A stretch of 64,000 nucleotides of DNA. It comes from Desmospora profundinema (GTDB lineage Bacteria; Bacillota; Bacilli; Thermoactinomycetales; DSM-45169). The stretch lies in assembly GCF_031454155.1 (NCBI RefSeq), contig NZ_JAVDQG010000001.1:620001-684000 (forward strand), read 5' to 3'. Under the pieces are notes generated by a model. The model made no database searches. It was not told the DNA's origin and saw only the letters and a list, made by a program, of their open reading frames with translations. Below are positions 44,603-54,381 of this stretch, piece by piece. The stretch's first letter is position 1. Every line of letters begins with the position of its first letter. The position numbers and the translations under genes were made by a program.

Positions 44603-45058
44603 TCAGGCCTTCCGTGCAGCAATTGAAACGTAATCGATCAACACAGACCCCCGTCGCAGGGAAAAAACGACGGATATGGTTCGGGTGGCAAAAGAAGGGG
44701 GAGGCACAATCGTAAAAAATGAGGTAAACTGAGGAGTGGCGGGGTAGGGCGGTTCCACCAACACCGGAGTCGACTGCAATAAACGCCTTTGCCCATCCAA
44801 GTACGAAACAGTGACAAGCAGTTGGGGCGGCGTAGCCGATGCACGGTTGTTGAAAATACGAAACAGTAAATAATACGGACACCCACGTTCCATGTTTGTC
44901 TGTATGTTTTGGTACACCACACTGTTATTGCCCATGGCCAAGGAAGTATCTCCCTTTTTGACAGGATTGGGAACCAAGCGAATCCCGCTCCCTCGCCATG
45001 GAGCGACATGAAAGTGAAAATTTCCGTTTTTCAAGAGGTTGCGTCCGGAACATTTCAT
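44603..45058 (-). CDS. Secreted-type beta-sandwich protein of unknown function (NTTRR-F1/CBM-like)
   Basis: 151 aa, no signal peptide. The pattern NLLKNGNFHFHVAPWRGSG (7-25), DTSLAMGNNSVVYQNIQ and an alternating-strand remainder ending GSVLIDYVSIAARK resembles the jelly-roll NTTRR-F1 domain that precedes collagen-like repeats in Bacillus surface and spore-coat proteins, or a carbohydrate-binding module. No repeat region follows here. ATG 45058 has only a weak site (AGGAAAAGAG). Divergent from hutH. Confidence 0.55.
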   Translation of the reverse strand: MKCSGRNLLKNGNFHFHVAPWRGSGIRLVPNPVKKGDTSLAMGNNSVVYQNIQTNMERGCPYYLLFRIFNNRASATPPQLLVTVSYLDGQRRLLQSTPVLVEPPYPATPQFTSFFTIVPPPSFATRTISVVFSLRRGSVLIDYVSIAARKA

Positions 45059-45207
45059 CCATTCTCACTCTTTTCCTGACAACTATTTTTTCCTATCATT
45101 CTATGTCCGCGGAGAAAGAGTTGCTTGGGTACTCTCACCTTATCCGGAGGTTAAAACCGATGACACGACTACCCCCAAAAAATAAGAACACATATTCGAG
45201 AAACAGC

Positions 45208-45240
45208 AGGGACCGGTCCACGAACCGGTCCCTTTCGTTT
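45208..45240 (+). promoter_or_regulatory. Leader hairpin (possible attenuator) before hutH
   Basis: Perfect 10-base arms AGGGACCGGT (45208-45217) and ACCGGTCCCT (45224-45233), 6-base loop, followed by TTCGTTT. No plus-strand gene ends upstream, so a terminator here would act on the hutH leader. A GGAGG-ATG pair (45141-45162) in frame with hutH runs through the hairpin. The hutH ribosome site starts 18 bases further on. Confidence 0.55.
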
Positions 45241-45276
45241 GCAGCCTTTTCTTCGATAAAGGAGGAACGCACTACT

Positions 45277-46818
45277 ATGACAGTCTCACCCATTTTGCTT
45301 AACGGTCACCAACTCACACTGGAAGAATGGGAACAAGTCGTGTTTCAGCATCGCCCCGTCCAACTGGCTCCTGAGGCGATAAAAGCGATGGAACGTTCCC
45401 GCTTGATGGTGGAAGAAGCCGTTTGCCGTGGAGATGTGGTCTATGGAATCACCACAGGATTCGGCAAATTCAGTGACACGGTCATTGACCGGAATCAATC
45501 CGAGGAACTGCAGCGCAACCTGATTAAAAGCCATGCTTGCGGGGTGGGGGAGCCCTTATCTGAAGAAGTGGTTCGGGGTATGATGGTATTGCGTGCCAAC
45601 GCTTTGGCAAGAGGCTGTTCCGGCATCCGTCCAACCACGGTAGAGGCTTTGATTCGTCTGCTTAACGATGGAATCCATCCGGTCATTCCCAGTCAAGGGT
45701 CGTTGGGAGCCAGCGGCGATCTGGCTCCCCTGGCTCATATGACCCTCCCTCTGATCGGGGAAGGCGAGGTCTTTTTCCGCGGTCAGCGTATGGATGCGCG
45801 GCAGGTTTTGAACGAGCAAGGCCACTTTCCTGTCACCTTGGCCGCAAAAGAAGGGTTGGCCCTGATTAACGGGACACAGATGATGGCCAGCCTTTCAGCC
45901 TTGGCAATCCTAAAAGCCGAAAAGCTTCTCCTGAGTGCCGATATTATCGCCGCCATGACGATGGAAGCACTGGGCGGAATCCCTGATGCGCTTCACCCCC
46001 TGTTACACAAAGCACGGGGGCAAACGGGCCAACTTCAGGCCGCTGCTACCATGCGCACACTTTTACAATCTAGCCGCCGCCTGACCGCGCCCGGGGAAAA
46101 GCGGGTTCAGGACGCCTACAGCCTGCGATGCATTCCACAAGTGCACGGGGCCTCCCGGGATGCTTATTCCCATGTGCGAACCATTGTCACCCGGGAGCTG
46201 AATGCGGTAACAGACAACCCCTTGTTGTTCCCCGAAGAAGGAGCGATCCTGTCAGGTGGAAATTTTCACGGCCAACCGTTGGCCTTAGCCGCCGACTATC
46301 TGGGAATCGCCATGGCGGAGATGGCCAATATTTCCGAGCGAAGGACCGAGCGTTTGGTCAACCCACAGCTGAGCGGATTACCTCCGTTCTTAACTCAAAA
46401 CGGCGGCCTTCACTCCGGATACATGATCCTACAGTACGTAGCTGCCGCCCTGGTATCGGAAAACAAGGGGCTGGCCCATCCGGCTTCCGTAGACTCGATT
46501 CCCTCCTCCGCCAACCAGGAGGATCACGTCAGCATGGGTTCCATTTCCGCCAGGAAGTTGCTGCGCATCCTGGATAATGCAACCCGGGTCCTGGCCGTTG
46601 AATGGATCACCGCCGCCCAGGGACTGGAGTTTTCCTCTGGGGAAATGGGAGCGGGAACCACCCCCGCCTATCGTCTCATTCGAAATCATATTCCGCCGCT
46701 CGTTCATGATCGCCTTCACCATCCCGACATCGAACAGGCGGCAAAACTGATTGACAGCGGATGCTTGGTCGAAGCAGTCGCCGAGGAAACACCGCTGGCT
46801 CTGAATGGATATCGGTGA
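45277..46818 (+). CDS. hutH: Histidine ammonia-lyase
   Basis: 513 aa. Converts histidine to urocanate and ammonia, the first step of histidine use. The MIO prosthetic group forms from Ala145-Ser146-Gly147 in GSLGASGDLAPLAH. Other family stretches are VYGITTGFGKF, HACGVGEPL, PQVHGASRDA and SSANQEDHVSMG. ATG 45277 follows AAAGGAGG; an in-frame upstream ATG at 45160 would add about 39 residues unlike the family. No hutU, hutI, hutG or permease gene is adjacent. Strong terminator after it. Confidence 0.95.
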   Translation: MTVSPILLNGHQLTLEEWEQVVFQHRPVQLAPEAIKAMERSRLMVEEAVCRGDVVYGITTGFGKFSDTVIDRNQSEELQRNLIKSHACGVGEPLSEEVVRGMMVLRANALARGCSGIRPTTVEALIRLLNDGIHPVIPSQGSLGASGDLAPLAHMTLPLIGEGEVFFRGQRMDARQVLNEQGHFPVTLAAKEGLALINGTQMMASLSALAILKAEKLLLSADIIAAMTMEALGGIPDALHPLLHKARGQTGQLQAAATMRTLLQSSRRLTAPGEKRVQDAYSLRCIPQVHGASRDAYSHVRTIVTRELNAVTDNPLLFPEEGAILSGGNFHGQPLALAADYLGIAMAEMANISERRTERLVNPQLSGLPPFLTQNGGLHSGYMILQYVAAALVSENKGLAHPASVDSIPSSANQEDHVSMGSISARKLLRILDNATRVLAVEWITAAQGLEFSSGEMGAGTTPAYRLIRNHIPPLVHDRLHHPDIEQAAKLIDSGCLVEAVAEETPLALNGYR

Positions 46819-46823
46819 AACAC

Positions 46824-46863
46824 CAAAAACCCGGGTGGGACCTGTCCCAACACCGGGTTTTTT
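46824..46863. terminator. Bidirectional terminator between hutH and the phosphoesterase gene
   Basis: AAAACCCGG pairs with CCGGGTTTT, with an inner GTGGGAC/GTCCCA-type stem; six T follow on the plus strand and five T on the minus strand. Confidence 0.85.
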
Positions 46864-46907
46864 CACATCTCAGCATCAATCTCGCCTTGGACAGATCGTT
46901 CCGCCGA

Positions 46908-47654
46908 TCATGATGGTGTATGATTCAGGCGGACTGCAATGGGCCGAAAATCGAGGTAATCGCAGGAAACCAACTGCAACTCTACCCCCTGGATGACTCC
47001 TTCCACCGCCTCGTGATGGGATCGTCCGTGCAGATGTCCGTATACGCATGTTTTCACTTGAAATTCGTGAAGCAGATCCATAAAAGCGGATTCTTTCACC
47101 CGGGAGGTGACCGGCGGATAATGAAGCATCACCAATCGCTCTTTATCGGGATGCTCCTTGGCTGCAGCCTCCAGCGCAAGACGCAGCCTTCCCGCTTGCC
47201 GTTCGTAGATCTTACGGTCCTCTGCTTCATTCCACCCTTTATCCCCCGGCAAATTCCAACCCCGGGTAGCCGCCACTGCAAACCCTTCCACCAGAGTGTA
47301 ATCCGCGTCGATCCAAGTCATCCCTTCAGGGAGATGTTGTCGGACTTTTTTCTTACTCTGGGCGTAATAACAGTGATTTCCGGGAGACAGTACCTTTTTC
47401 CCGGGAAGTTGGCCGATCCAGTTAAAATCGTATGTAGCTTGATCCAAGCGCAATGCCCAGCTGATATCTCCCGGGATGAGTACCGTATCCTCTTGTTTTA
47501 CCGTCTCCAGCCAGTGATCGCGGACACGGTCAAAATGACGCTTCCATCCGAAGATATCCATCGGCTTGTCCACGTCCTGTTCCAACCGGATCCCATAAAG
47601 ATCCACTGGTTTGTTAAATGAAAGATGAAGATCGCTGATGGCGTAGATCGTCAA
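46908..47654 (-). CDS. Calcineurin-type metallophosphoesterase
   Basis: 248 aa. The five metal motifs are in order: AISDLHL (D-x-H), PGDISW (G-D), SPGNHCYY (G-N-H), VMLHYPPV (H) and VYGHLHG (G-H-x-H). The fold is complete; substrate unknown. TTG 47654 is chosen for AAGGGG 8-9 bases upstream and because the first strand begins MTIYAISDLHLSF. It is divergent from the SGNH hydrolase gene. Confidence 0.88.
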   Translation of the reverse strand: MTIYAISDLHLSFNKPVDLYGIRLEQDVDKPMDIFGWKRHFDRVRDHWLETVKQEDTVLIPGDISWALRLDQATYDFNWIGQLPGKKVLSPGNHCYYAQSKKKVRQHLPEGMTWIDADYTLVEGFAVAATRGWNLPGDKGWNEAEDRKIYERQAGRLRLALEAAAKEHPDKERLVMLHYPPVTSRVKESAFMDLLHEFQVKTCVYGHLHGRSHHEAVEGVIQGVELQLVSCDYLDFRPIAVRLNHTPS

Positions 47655-47789
47655 AACGCGTCCCCTTCCTTTGGCATGGCGGAACGATTGGGTCCTCCAG
47701 ATCAACTTTTCTTCGGGTGAGGGCCCTTTCTTCCCTCCAGAATCATGCATACACTAGAATACCACTTCCAATGAATTAGGAGAACGTCT

Positions 47790-48452
47790 ATGCGACATTC
47801 CCCATCCCTTTATCTTGCGATAGGTGATTCCATCACAGTCGGCGTCGCCGCTTCTCCGGGACGGGGATACGCCAAACTCGTAACCGGAACCCTCGCAAGG
47901 GCCGGCCCTGCCTGGACTTTATCACGGGCGGCGCGAAAAGGGGCGACCAGTAAGGAAGCCCTGTTCTGGACCGTGTTTTCGCCGCGGGTCCGTTTGCTGA
48001 TTCGGTATGCTCGCGTCATTACTTTGCTGATCGGAGGCAACGACCTGTTATACGCATACCTTGCGTCCCGGTTCACCAGACGGCCCCTCATTCTCTCATC
48101 AGCAGTGGCTGCTTATCGAAGAAATTTACATCTGATCCTTTACCAAATCCGTCATCATTCCCCCGCACCTGTATTCCTACTCAATCAGTATAACCCATTT
48201 CCCCGTTCCACCTTTGCCACAGCTTGGGTGGATGCCTTTAACTCTCAGACTGCAGACACGGCTGACCGTTGGGGAATTCCTTTGATTAATCTGCATGAGT
48301 TGTTTACCGGGAGGGAAACCGGATGGATCGATGGCTATCGGAACGGATCCCTATCCGATATCCCTCTGATCGGCCCCAAGCCGATTCATCCTAATAACGC
48401 GGGCCACCAAGCCATCGCTGATGCTGTTGCCGCCACCGTCCTCCATGAATAA
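47790..48452 (+). CDS. SGNH/GDSL-type hydrolase
   Basis: 220 aa. The four blocks are visible: YLAIGDSITVG (nucleophile Ser in G-D-S), a glycine in block II, LLIGGNDLL (block III) and IHPNNAGHQAIAD (catalytic His with Asp three residues ahead absent, as I-H-P). No signal peptide. Likely a small esterase or lysophospholipase, cytoplasmic as encoded. ATG follows TAGGAG. Its own terminator precedes recQ. Confidence 0.87.
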   Translation: MRHSPSLYLAIGDSITVGVAASPGRGYAKLVTGTLARAGPAWTLSRAARKGATSKEALFWTVFSPRVRLLIRYARVITLLIGGNDLLYAYLASRFTRRPLILSSAVAAYRRNLHLILYQIRHHSPAPVFLLNQYNPFPRSTFATAWVDAFNSQTADTADRWGIPLINLHELFTGRETGWIDGYRNGSLSDIPLIGPKPIHPNNAGHQAIADAVAATVLHE

Positions 48453-48453
48453 G

Positions 48454-48485
48454 GCCTCACCGGATGAAAATGGTGGGGCTTTTTT
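48454..48485 (+). terminator. Intrinsic terminator of the SGNH hydrolase gene
   Basis: GCCTCACC (48454-48461) pairs with GGTGGGGC (48472-48479), followed by six T. Confidence 0.88.
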
Positions 48486-48586
48486 AGCGCATTCGCGGCA
48501 AGACTTGTGCCGGCCTTATCCGGTATAATGGATCCGACCACTTTGATAAGCACCTCAACGGGCGGTGTGACAGAGAGGAGGAGCCC

Positions 48587-50722
48587 ATGAAACCGCTGGA
48601 AATACTGAAGCGCCACTACGGTCATGATTCCTTTCGCACCGGACAGGAGGCAGTAGTAAACAGTATCCTGAAAGGACATGACACTTTCGCAATTATGCCG
48701 ACAGGAGCCGGCAAATCGGTATGTTACCAAATTCCTTCTCTACTGATGGACGGACTCTCTCTGGTAATATCCCCCCTGATCTCGCTGATGAAAGATCAGG
48801 TGGACCAGCTGCGGGAGGTGGGAATCGAAGCCACCTATATCAACAGTACCCTTTCTTCTAAAGAAATGCGGGAGCGATTACAGGGTGCCGCCCAGGGTCG
48901 ATACCGCATGTTGTACCTCGCCCCTGAGCGCCTTTCGATGGACGGGTTCCGATCGATGCTGGAGAGCATTCCCCTGTCCCTGGTCACCATCGATGAGGCC
49001 CATTGCATCTCCCAATGGGGACATGACTTTCGCCCCAGTTACCGTTCCGTCGCCCAATGGATCCGCAACTTGTCTCCGCGCCCGGTCGTGGCCGCCTTTA
49101 CCGCCACCGCCACGCAGGAAGTGAGAGACGATATCTCGCAACTGCTTGGGATTCATTCGGACCGTATTTTCATCACGCCGCTGACGAGAGACAACCTTAC
49201 CTTCTCTGTCAAACACGGGGTGGATCAACGGGACTTCGTTACCCGTTATCTGAAGGAACGGCCGGGGGAGACCGGTATCATCTATTGTGCCACCCGAAAG
49301 GAAACGGATCAGGTTCACCGTTCATTGGTGGAACGCGGACTTTCCGCAGCCAAGTATCATGCGGGGCTTACAGAAGAGGAGCGGCGACAAGCCCAGGAAG
49401 CGTTCGCCTTTGACCGGGTGCAGGTCATGGTAGCCACCAACGCCTTCGGGATGGGGATCGATAAATCCAACGTCCGCTTCGTGATCCACTGGCAGATGCC
49501 CGGCAATCTCGAATCCTATTACCAGGAGGCAGGCCGGGCCGGAAGAGATGGAGAAGCGGCGGATTGCATCCTTCTCTTCTCACCCGGTGACGTCCGAACG
49601 CAATCATTCTTGATCGAAAACGGCTCACTCGCACCCGAGTTAAAAGAGCGGGAACGTCGGAAACTCCAACAGATGCGGGAATATTGTCATACTCAACGCT
49701 GTCTCCAAGAAACACTGGCCCTTCATTTCGGTGATGATACCGCCGCCCCCTGCGGCCGCTGCTCCAACTGCTCCGACCAAGGAGAGCGGGAAGATGTCAC
49801 GGTGGAAGCACAGAAAATCTTCTCCTGTGTTCGCCGCATGCGGGAACGTTACGGTGTCTCCCTTACGGCCAAAGTACTGAAAGGCTCCCGGGACAAACGG
49901 GTGAAGGAATTCGGATTGGACCGCCTTCCTACATACGGCCTGCTGCGCAATTTGACGGAGAAAGCGATTACCCACCGCATCCATGTATTGGCGGCGGAAG
50001 GGTATCTTCGCTTTACCGATGACGAATTTCCCCGCCTGACGCTCACCCCTGCCGCCGTTGAAGTGTTGAAAGGGGAGCGTTCCGTCCTCCTTCGGGTCGA
50101 AAAAGAAAAGAAAGTGGCAGCCCCCGGATCCGCAGGATTATTTGAAAAGCTGCGGGAGCGGCGCCTGGAACTGTCCCGACGGGAGCAGATCCCCCCGTAT
50201 ATGATTTTTCCCGACAGCACGTTGACGGAGATGGCCCGCATGCTTCCGGGAGATGCAGACACATTACTGGCTGTCAAAGGAGTGGGACAGCAGAAACGGG
50301 ACAAATACGGGGAAGCATTCCTGGAGGTGATTCGGGAACATGCAGAGCAGAAAGATCTGCCTCTCATGGAATCCGGCAAGGCAAAAGCGGCTGCTACTCT
50401 TTCAAATGAGACGGACGACAACGAACCCAGCCATATGATTACGTGGCGTTTATGGCAAGTGGAAGGCCTGTCGCTCGATGAAATCCAGCGCAGACGGGAG
50501 CTGGCCGCTACCACCTTGGAAAGTCACCTGGTCCGCTGTTCTGCTGAGGGCTACCCCATCGACTGGGACCGCCTCATTCCCGCTGGACAGGAAGAGCGCG
50601 TCCGTCAAGCCATCCGCCAGGTCGGTGGAACCCATCTGAAGCCGATCAAAGAGGCTCTACCTGATGATATCTCCTACACCACGATTCGGGCTGTACTGGC
50701 CAAAACGGCGAGCCGCAGTTGA
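48587..50722 (+). CDS. recQ: ATP-dependent DNA helicase RecQ
   Basis: 711 aa, 3'-5' helicase. Walker A MPTGAGKSVCYQ, the DEAH box IDEAHCISQWGHDFRPSY, helicase C with QEAGRAGRDGE, the zinc site C-(x)-C...CGRCSNC, and the winged-helix RQC region. An HRDC domain follows (about 520-600, LLAVKGVGQQKRDKYG). The far C-terminus has a helix-turn-helix (HTH_40-like, GLSLDEIQRRRELAATTLESH) seen in Firmicute RecQ. ATG 48587 follows GAGAGGAGGAG. Single gene. Confidence 0.96.
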   Translation: MKPLEILKRHYGHDSFRTGQEAVVNSILKGHDTFAIMPTGAGKSVCYQIPSLLMDGLSLVISPLISLMKDQVDQLREVGIEATYINSTLSSKEMRERLQGAAQGRYRMLYLAPERLSMDGFRSMLESIPLSLVTIDEAHCISQWGHDFRPSYRSVAQWIRNLSPRPVVAAFTATATQEVRDDISQLLGIHSDRIFITPLTRDNLTFSVKHGVDQRDFVTRYLKERPGETGIIYCATRKETDQVHRSLVERGLSAAKYHAGLTEEERRQAQEAFAFDRVQVMVATNAFGMGIDKSNVRFVIHWQMPGNLESYYQEAGRAGRDGEAADCILLFSPGDVRTQSFLIENGSLAPELKERERRKLQQMREYCHTQRCLQETLALHFGDDTAAPCGRCSNCSDQGEREDVTVEAQKIFSCVRRMRERYGVSLTAKVLKGSRDKRVKEFGLDRLPTYGLLRNLTEKAITHRIHVLAAEGYLRFTDDEFPRLTLTPAAVEVLKGERSVLLRVEKEKKVAAPGSAGLFEKLRERRLELSRREQIPPYMIFPDSTLTEMARMLPGDADTLLAVKGVGQQKRDKYGEAFLEVIREHAEQKDLPLMESGKAKAAATLSNETDDNEPSHMITWRLWQVEGLSLDEIQRRRELAATTLESHLVRCSAEGYPIDWDRLIPAGQEERVRQAIRQVGGTHLKPIKEALPDDISYTTIRAVLAKTASRS

Positions 50723-50928
50723 TTGGGAAAGTACATGGGAGAGCGTAACCGATATGGAAAATAAGGCACCGTTGTTGTTTTCTCCTGGGCTTTCCGAATC
50801 GGCTCACGGATTACCGAAATGGATGAATCAGTTGACACCTCACCGTTCCGATCACAACCTATAGGAACCTGATCCCGCCCCTTTGCTTCAAGTGATTAAG
50901 AAATTTTTGGATCAGAACGGATAAAAAC

Positions 50929-50958
50929 AAGACCCGCACCAATCACGGTGCGGGTCTT
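50929..50958. terminator. Bidirectional terminator between recQ and nrdJ
   Basis: AGACCCGCACC (50930-50940) pairs with GGTGCGGGTCT (50947-50957) around 6 bases; T-rich tracts on both sides. The 200 bases between recQ and this hairpin hold no credible gene. Confidence 0.9.
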
Positions 50959-50972
50959 TGTTTCACTGGCGA

Positions 50973-53900
50973 TCAGGAGCAACCGGTGGTCGCTCCGCAA
51001 TCTAAGCAAACATAACAGGAGCCGTTGCGCTTGGTCATTCCACCGCATTCAATGCAGAGTGGAGCCCCGCTGCTGGCCCGAATAGCCTCCAGGTTGTCCT
51101 GGGGCGCCTCGCGTCCGCCTGTTACTTCCTGATAGGCTTGTTCCACTTCAGAGCTGGCATGTTCCGGCGTTTTCGCCTGCTCCGCCGCTTCCAGACTTTC
51201 TTCTTTCTCCCGTTTCCAGCGGTTGGCATGGAGACGGAGTTCCTCCTGTTTCGGGGGTACCTGGACAAAATCCGTCCGTCCCAGATATTCCATCCCTAAG
51301 ATGCGGAAGACGTAGTCCACCACGGAGGTGGCCATCTTGACGTTGGGGTGGTTTACCGTCCCTGCCGGTTCAAAACGGGTAAACGTCATGGAGTTGACGT
51401 ATTTCTCCAGCGGCACCCCGTGTTGCAATCCCAGGGAAACCGCGACGGCGAAAGCATCCACCATCCCGCGCATCGTACTCCCCGCCTTGTGCATATCGAT
51501 GAAAATCTCGCCCAGGGTGCCGTCTTCATACTCACCGGTCCGGACAAAGATCTTGTGACCGGCGATGCGGGCTTCCTGCGTGATTCCTTCCCGTTTGCTG
51601 GGCAGGCGGCGGCGTACACTGGGGACATGTCCTTTGGCGTAGATTTCCTTGATCTGAGAGGTAGCCGCCGCCATGTTCGCCCCTGTGTTTTCCAAGGGTT
51701 CTGCGGCGGTTTCGGCCGCTTCCTCTTCATCGGCTTGATCATCCCCACGTGCGTTGAGGGGCTGGGAACTCTTAGAGCCGTCCCGGTACAGAGCGACGGC
51801 CTTCAATCCCAGCTTCCAGCCTTCATAGTAAGCATGCTGGATATCTTCCACCGTCGATTCGTGAGGCATGTTGATCGTCTTGGAGATCGCACCGCTTAAG
51901 AACGGCTGAGCGGCTGCCATCATCCGCAGATGACCCATGTAGTGGATGAATCGTTTCCCCCGCTTACCGCAGGGATTGGCGGTGTCAAAAACCGGATAAT
52001 GCTCTTCCTTCAGGTGGGGGGCACCTTCGGTCATCATGCAACCACAGATGACGTCGCTGGCTTCCTCGATCTGGCTCCGGGTGAAGCCGATCGCACGCAG
52101 AAAGTTAAAATCCGGTGCCAAGTACTGTTCAGGGGTGAAACCAAGCCTTTTGAGGCAGTCCTCGCCCAATGTCCAGCTGTTAAAGGCAAACGGCAATTCA
52201 AACACCGCAGGTAGACTTTCTTCGATTCGATCCAATTCTTCATCGGTCAGCCCTTTTTCCTTCAGGCTTTGCCGATTGATGTGGGGGGCATCGTCCAAGC
52301 GGAGGGTGCCAGTCACATACGCGAGTATGTCCGCAATCTCCTCCGGGCTGTACCCCAGGTTTTGCAGCGCCGGCCGAATCGACTGGTTGGCGATCTTAAA
52401 ATAGCCGCCGCCGGCCAACTTCTTAAACTTCACCAGCGCAAAATCCGGTTCTACCCCGGTGGTGTCGCAATCCATCAACAGCCCGATCGTACCGGTGGGA
52501 GCCAGCAGGGTCGTTTGGGCGTTGCGGTAGCCGTATTTTTCTCCCAGCTCCAGCGCCTCGTCCCAACTGGCTCGTGCCGCCTCCAACAATTCCGGCGGAC
52601 AATGGGTGGGGTGAATCCCCATCGGTTTGATCGTCAAACCTTCATACTCTTCATCCGGCACATGATAAGCAGCCCGCCGGTGGTTGCGGATCACCCGCAA
52701 CATATGCTCCCGGTTGGCGGATAACGCCTTAAAAGCCCCCAATTCTTTGGCCATCTCCGCTGACGCAGCATAAGCGGTGCCCGTCATAATAGCCGTTACC
52801 GCTCCGGTGATGGCCAATGCCTGATCGGAATCATAGGGGATGCCGGAAACCATCAGCACCGTCCCGATGTTGGCATAACCCAGTCCCAGCGTACGGTATT
52901 CATGAGAAAGCTGAGCGATCTCCTTGGAGGGATATTGAGCCATCAGCACGGAGATTTCCAACACAATAGTCCATAGTCTGGAAGCATGTTTCAATGCCGG
53001 AATATCAAACTGCGTCTTCTCCACGTCAAAAAATTGGATCAGGTTGAGGGAAGCCAGGTTGCAGGCCGTATTGTCCAGGAACATATATTCACTGCATGGA
53101 TTCGACGCATTGATGCGGTTATGGCGAGCCCCAAGCTGCCCATCCATCCCTGCTGGGGATGTGTGCCATTCGTTGATCGTGCCGTCGTATTGCAGTCCGG
53201 GATCCGCACATTCCCAGGCTGCCGAGCCAATTTGGCGCCACAGGTCGCGGGCGGGGACGGTCTTGGCCACCCTGTTGTCGGTTCGACGCTTTAAATCCCA
53301 GCCGCCGTCGGAATCCAGCACTTCAAAAAATTCATTGGGTACACGAACAGAGTTATTGGAATTCTGACCGGAAATGGTTTCGTACGCTTCCCCGTTAAAA
53401 GAGGGATCATAGCCGGCGGCGATCAGGGCACGGACTTTCTTTTCCTCTTCCGATTTCCAGTTGATGAATTCCTCCACATCGGGATGGTCCAGATCCAGCG
53501 TCACCATCTTGGCTGCACGGCGAGTGGTGCCACCGGATTTGATCGCTCCTGCCGCCCGGTCTCCGATCTTGAGGAAGGACAGGAGACCCGAAGAGGTGCC
53601 ACCCCCCGAGAGCGGTTCTCCCTTGCCCCGGATGTTGGAAAAGTTGGTGCCGGTACCGCTGCCGTATTTAAACAGCCGAGCTTCCCTTACCCATAAGTCC
53701 ATGATGCCGTTTTCGTTGACCAGATCGTCTTCCACCGATTGAATGAAACAAGCATGAGGCTGGGGGCGGCTGTAGGCATCCACCCCTTTTTTCAGTTCTT
53801 CGGTTTCAGGATCCACATAATAGTGACCCTGAGGCTTGCCCGTAATGCCGTAAGCATATGCCAATCCCGTATTAAACCACTGCGGGGAGTTGGGGGCCGC

Positions 53901-54296
53901 CATCTGATGCAAAAGCATATACACGAGCTCATCGTAAAAGGCCTGGCCATCTTCGGGAGTGTCGAAGTACCCGTACTTCTCTCCCCAATCCCGCCAGCAA
54001 CCGGCCAGCCGGTGAATCACCTGCTTGGCGCTTTGTTCCGGTCCGGTGACCGGTTTCCCCGCCTCATCCAATAACGGCTTCCCGTCTTCGTCGGTTTGAG
54101 GTACTCCCGCCTTGCGAAAGTACTTGGAAATCATAATGTCGGCCGCCACCTGGGACCAGTTTTCCGGAATTTCAGCCCCGGTCATTTCAAAGACGACAGA
54201 TCCGTCGGGATTGGTGATCCGGCAATCCCGCTTCACATAATTTACGGTTTCAAAAGGATCTTGTCCCTTTTTTGTGAAATAGCGTTCGATTTTCAA
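50973..54296 (-). CDS. nrdJ: Class II (adenosylcobalamin-dependent) ribonucleoside-diphosphate reductase
   Basis: 1107 aa. Makes deoxyribonucleotides from ribonucleotides without oxygen-dependent radicals. Motifs include the radical-site cysteine region DNTACNLASLNLIQF after ASNPCSEYMF, the 10-stranded barrel segment APTGTIGLLMDCDTTGVEPD, and a C-terminal zinc-ribbon CIECGGMTKRNGSCYVCLDC. TTG 54296 is selected (GAGGGGGAG about 6 bases upstream, product MKIERYFTKKGQ); an ATG at 54380 adds 28 unlikely residues. No class I genes in the window. Confidence 0.93.
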   Translation of the reverse strand: MKIERYFTKKGQDPFETVNYVKRDCRITNPDGSVVFEMTGAEIPENWSQVAADIMISKYFRKAGVPQTDEDGKPLLDEAGKPVTGPEQSAKQVIHRLAGCWRDWGEKYGYFDTPEDGQAFYDELVYMLLHQMAAPNSPQWFNTGLAYAYGITGKPQGHYYVDPETEELKKGVDAYSRPQPHACFIQSVEDDLVNENGIMDLWVREARLFKYGSGTGTNFSNIRGKGEPLSGGGTSSGLLSFLKIGDRAAGAIKSGGTTRRAAKMVTLDLDHPDVEEFINWKSEEEKKVRALIAAGYDPSFNGEAYETISGQNSNNSVRVPNEFFEVLDSDGGWDLKRRTDNRVAKTVPARDLWRQIGSAAWECADPGLQYDGTINEWHTSPAGMDGQLGARHNRINASNPCSEYMFLDNTACNLASLNLIQFFDVEKTQFDIPALKHASRLWTIVLEISVLMAQYPSKEIAQLSHEYRTLGLGYANIGTVLMVSGIPYDSDQALAITGAVTAIMTGTAYAASAEMAKELGAFKALSANREHMLRVIRNHRRAAYHVPDEEYEGLTIKPMGIHPTHCPPELLEAARASWDEALELGEKYGYRNAQTTLLAPTGTIGLLMDCDTTGVEPDFALVKFKKLAGGGYFKIANQSIRPALQNLGYSPEEIADILAYVTGTLRLDDAPHINRQSLKEKGLTDEELDRIEESLPAVFELPFAFNSWTLGEDCLKRLGFTPEQYLAPDFNFLRAIGFTRSQIEEASDVICGCMMTEGAPHLKEEHYPVFDTANPCGKRGKRFIHYMGHLRMMAAAQPFLSGAISKTINMPHESTVEDIQHAYYEGWKLGLKAVALYRDGSKSSQPLNARGDDQADEEEAAETAAEPLENTGANMAAATSQIKEIYAKGHVPSVRRRLPSKREGITQEARIAGHKIFVRTGEYEDGTLGEIFIDMHKAGSTMRGMVDAFAVAVSLGLQHGVPLEKYVNSMTFTRFEPAGTVNHPNVKMATSVVDYVFRILGMEYLGRTDFVQVPPKQEELRLHANRWKREKEESLEAAEQAKTPEHASSEVEQAYQEVTGGREAPQDNLEAIRASSGAPLCIECGGMTKRNGSCYVCLDCGATTGCS

Positions 54297-54381
54297 CCCT
54301 GACTCCCCCTCTTTTATTGCGATCAGACAGGAATGTTTTTCAATGGAACGTGTATAAATCGCAATATGTAGGTTCTCCACT

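Noticed and set aside
45141-45260. T-box riboswitch before hutH
   Set aside because: No T-box consensus (AGGGTGGNACCGCG) and no specifier stem; only one strong hairpin.
44998-45276. N-terminal extension of HutH by 93 codons (or 39 from 45160)
   Set aside because: The extension matches no family sequence, crosses a terminator-like hairpin, and hutH has its own AAAGGAGG and ATG at 45277.
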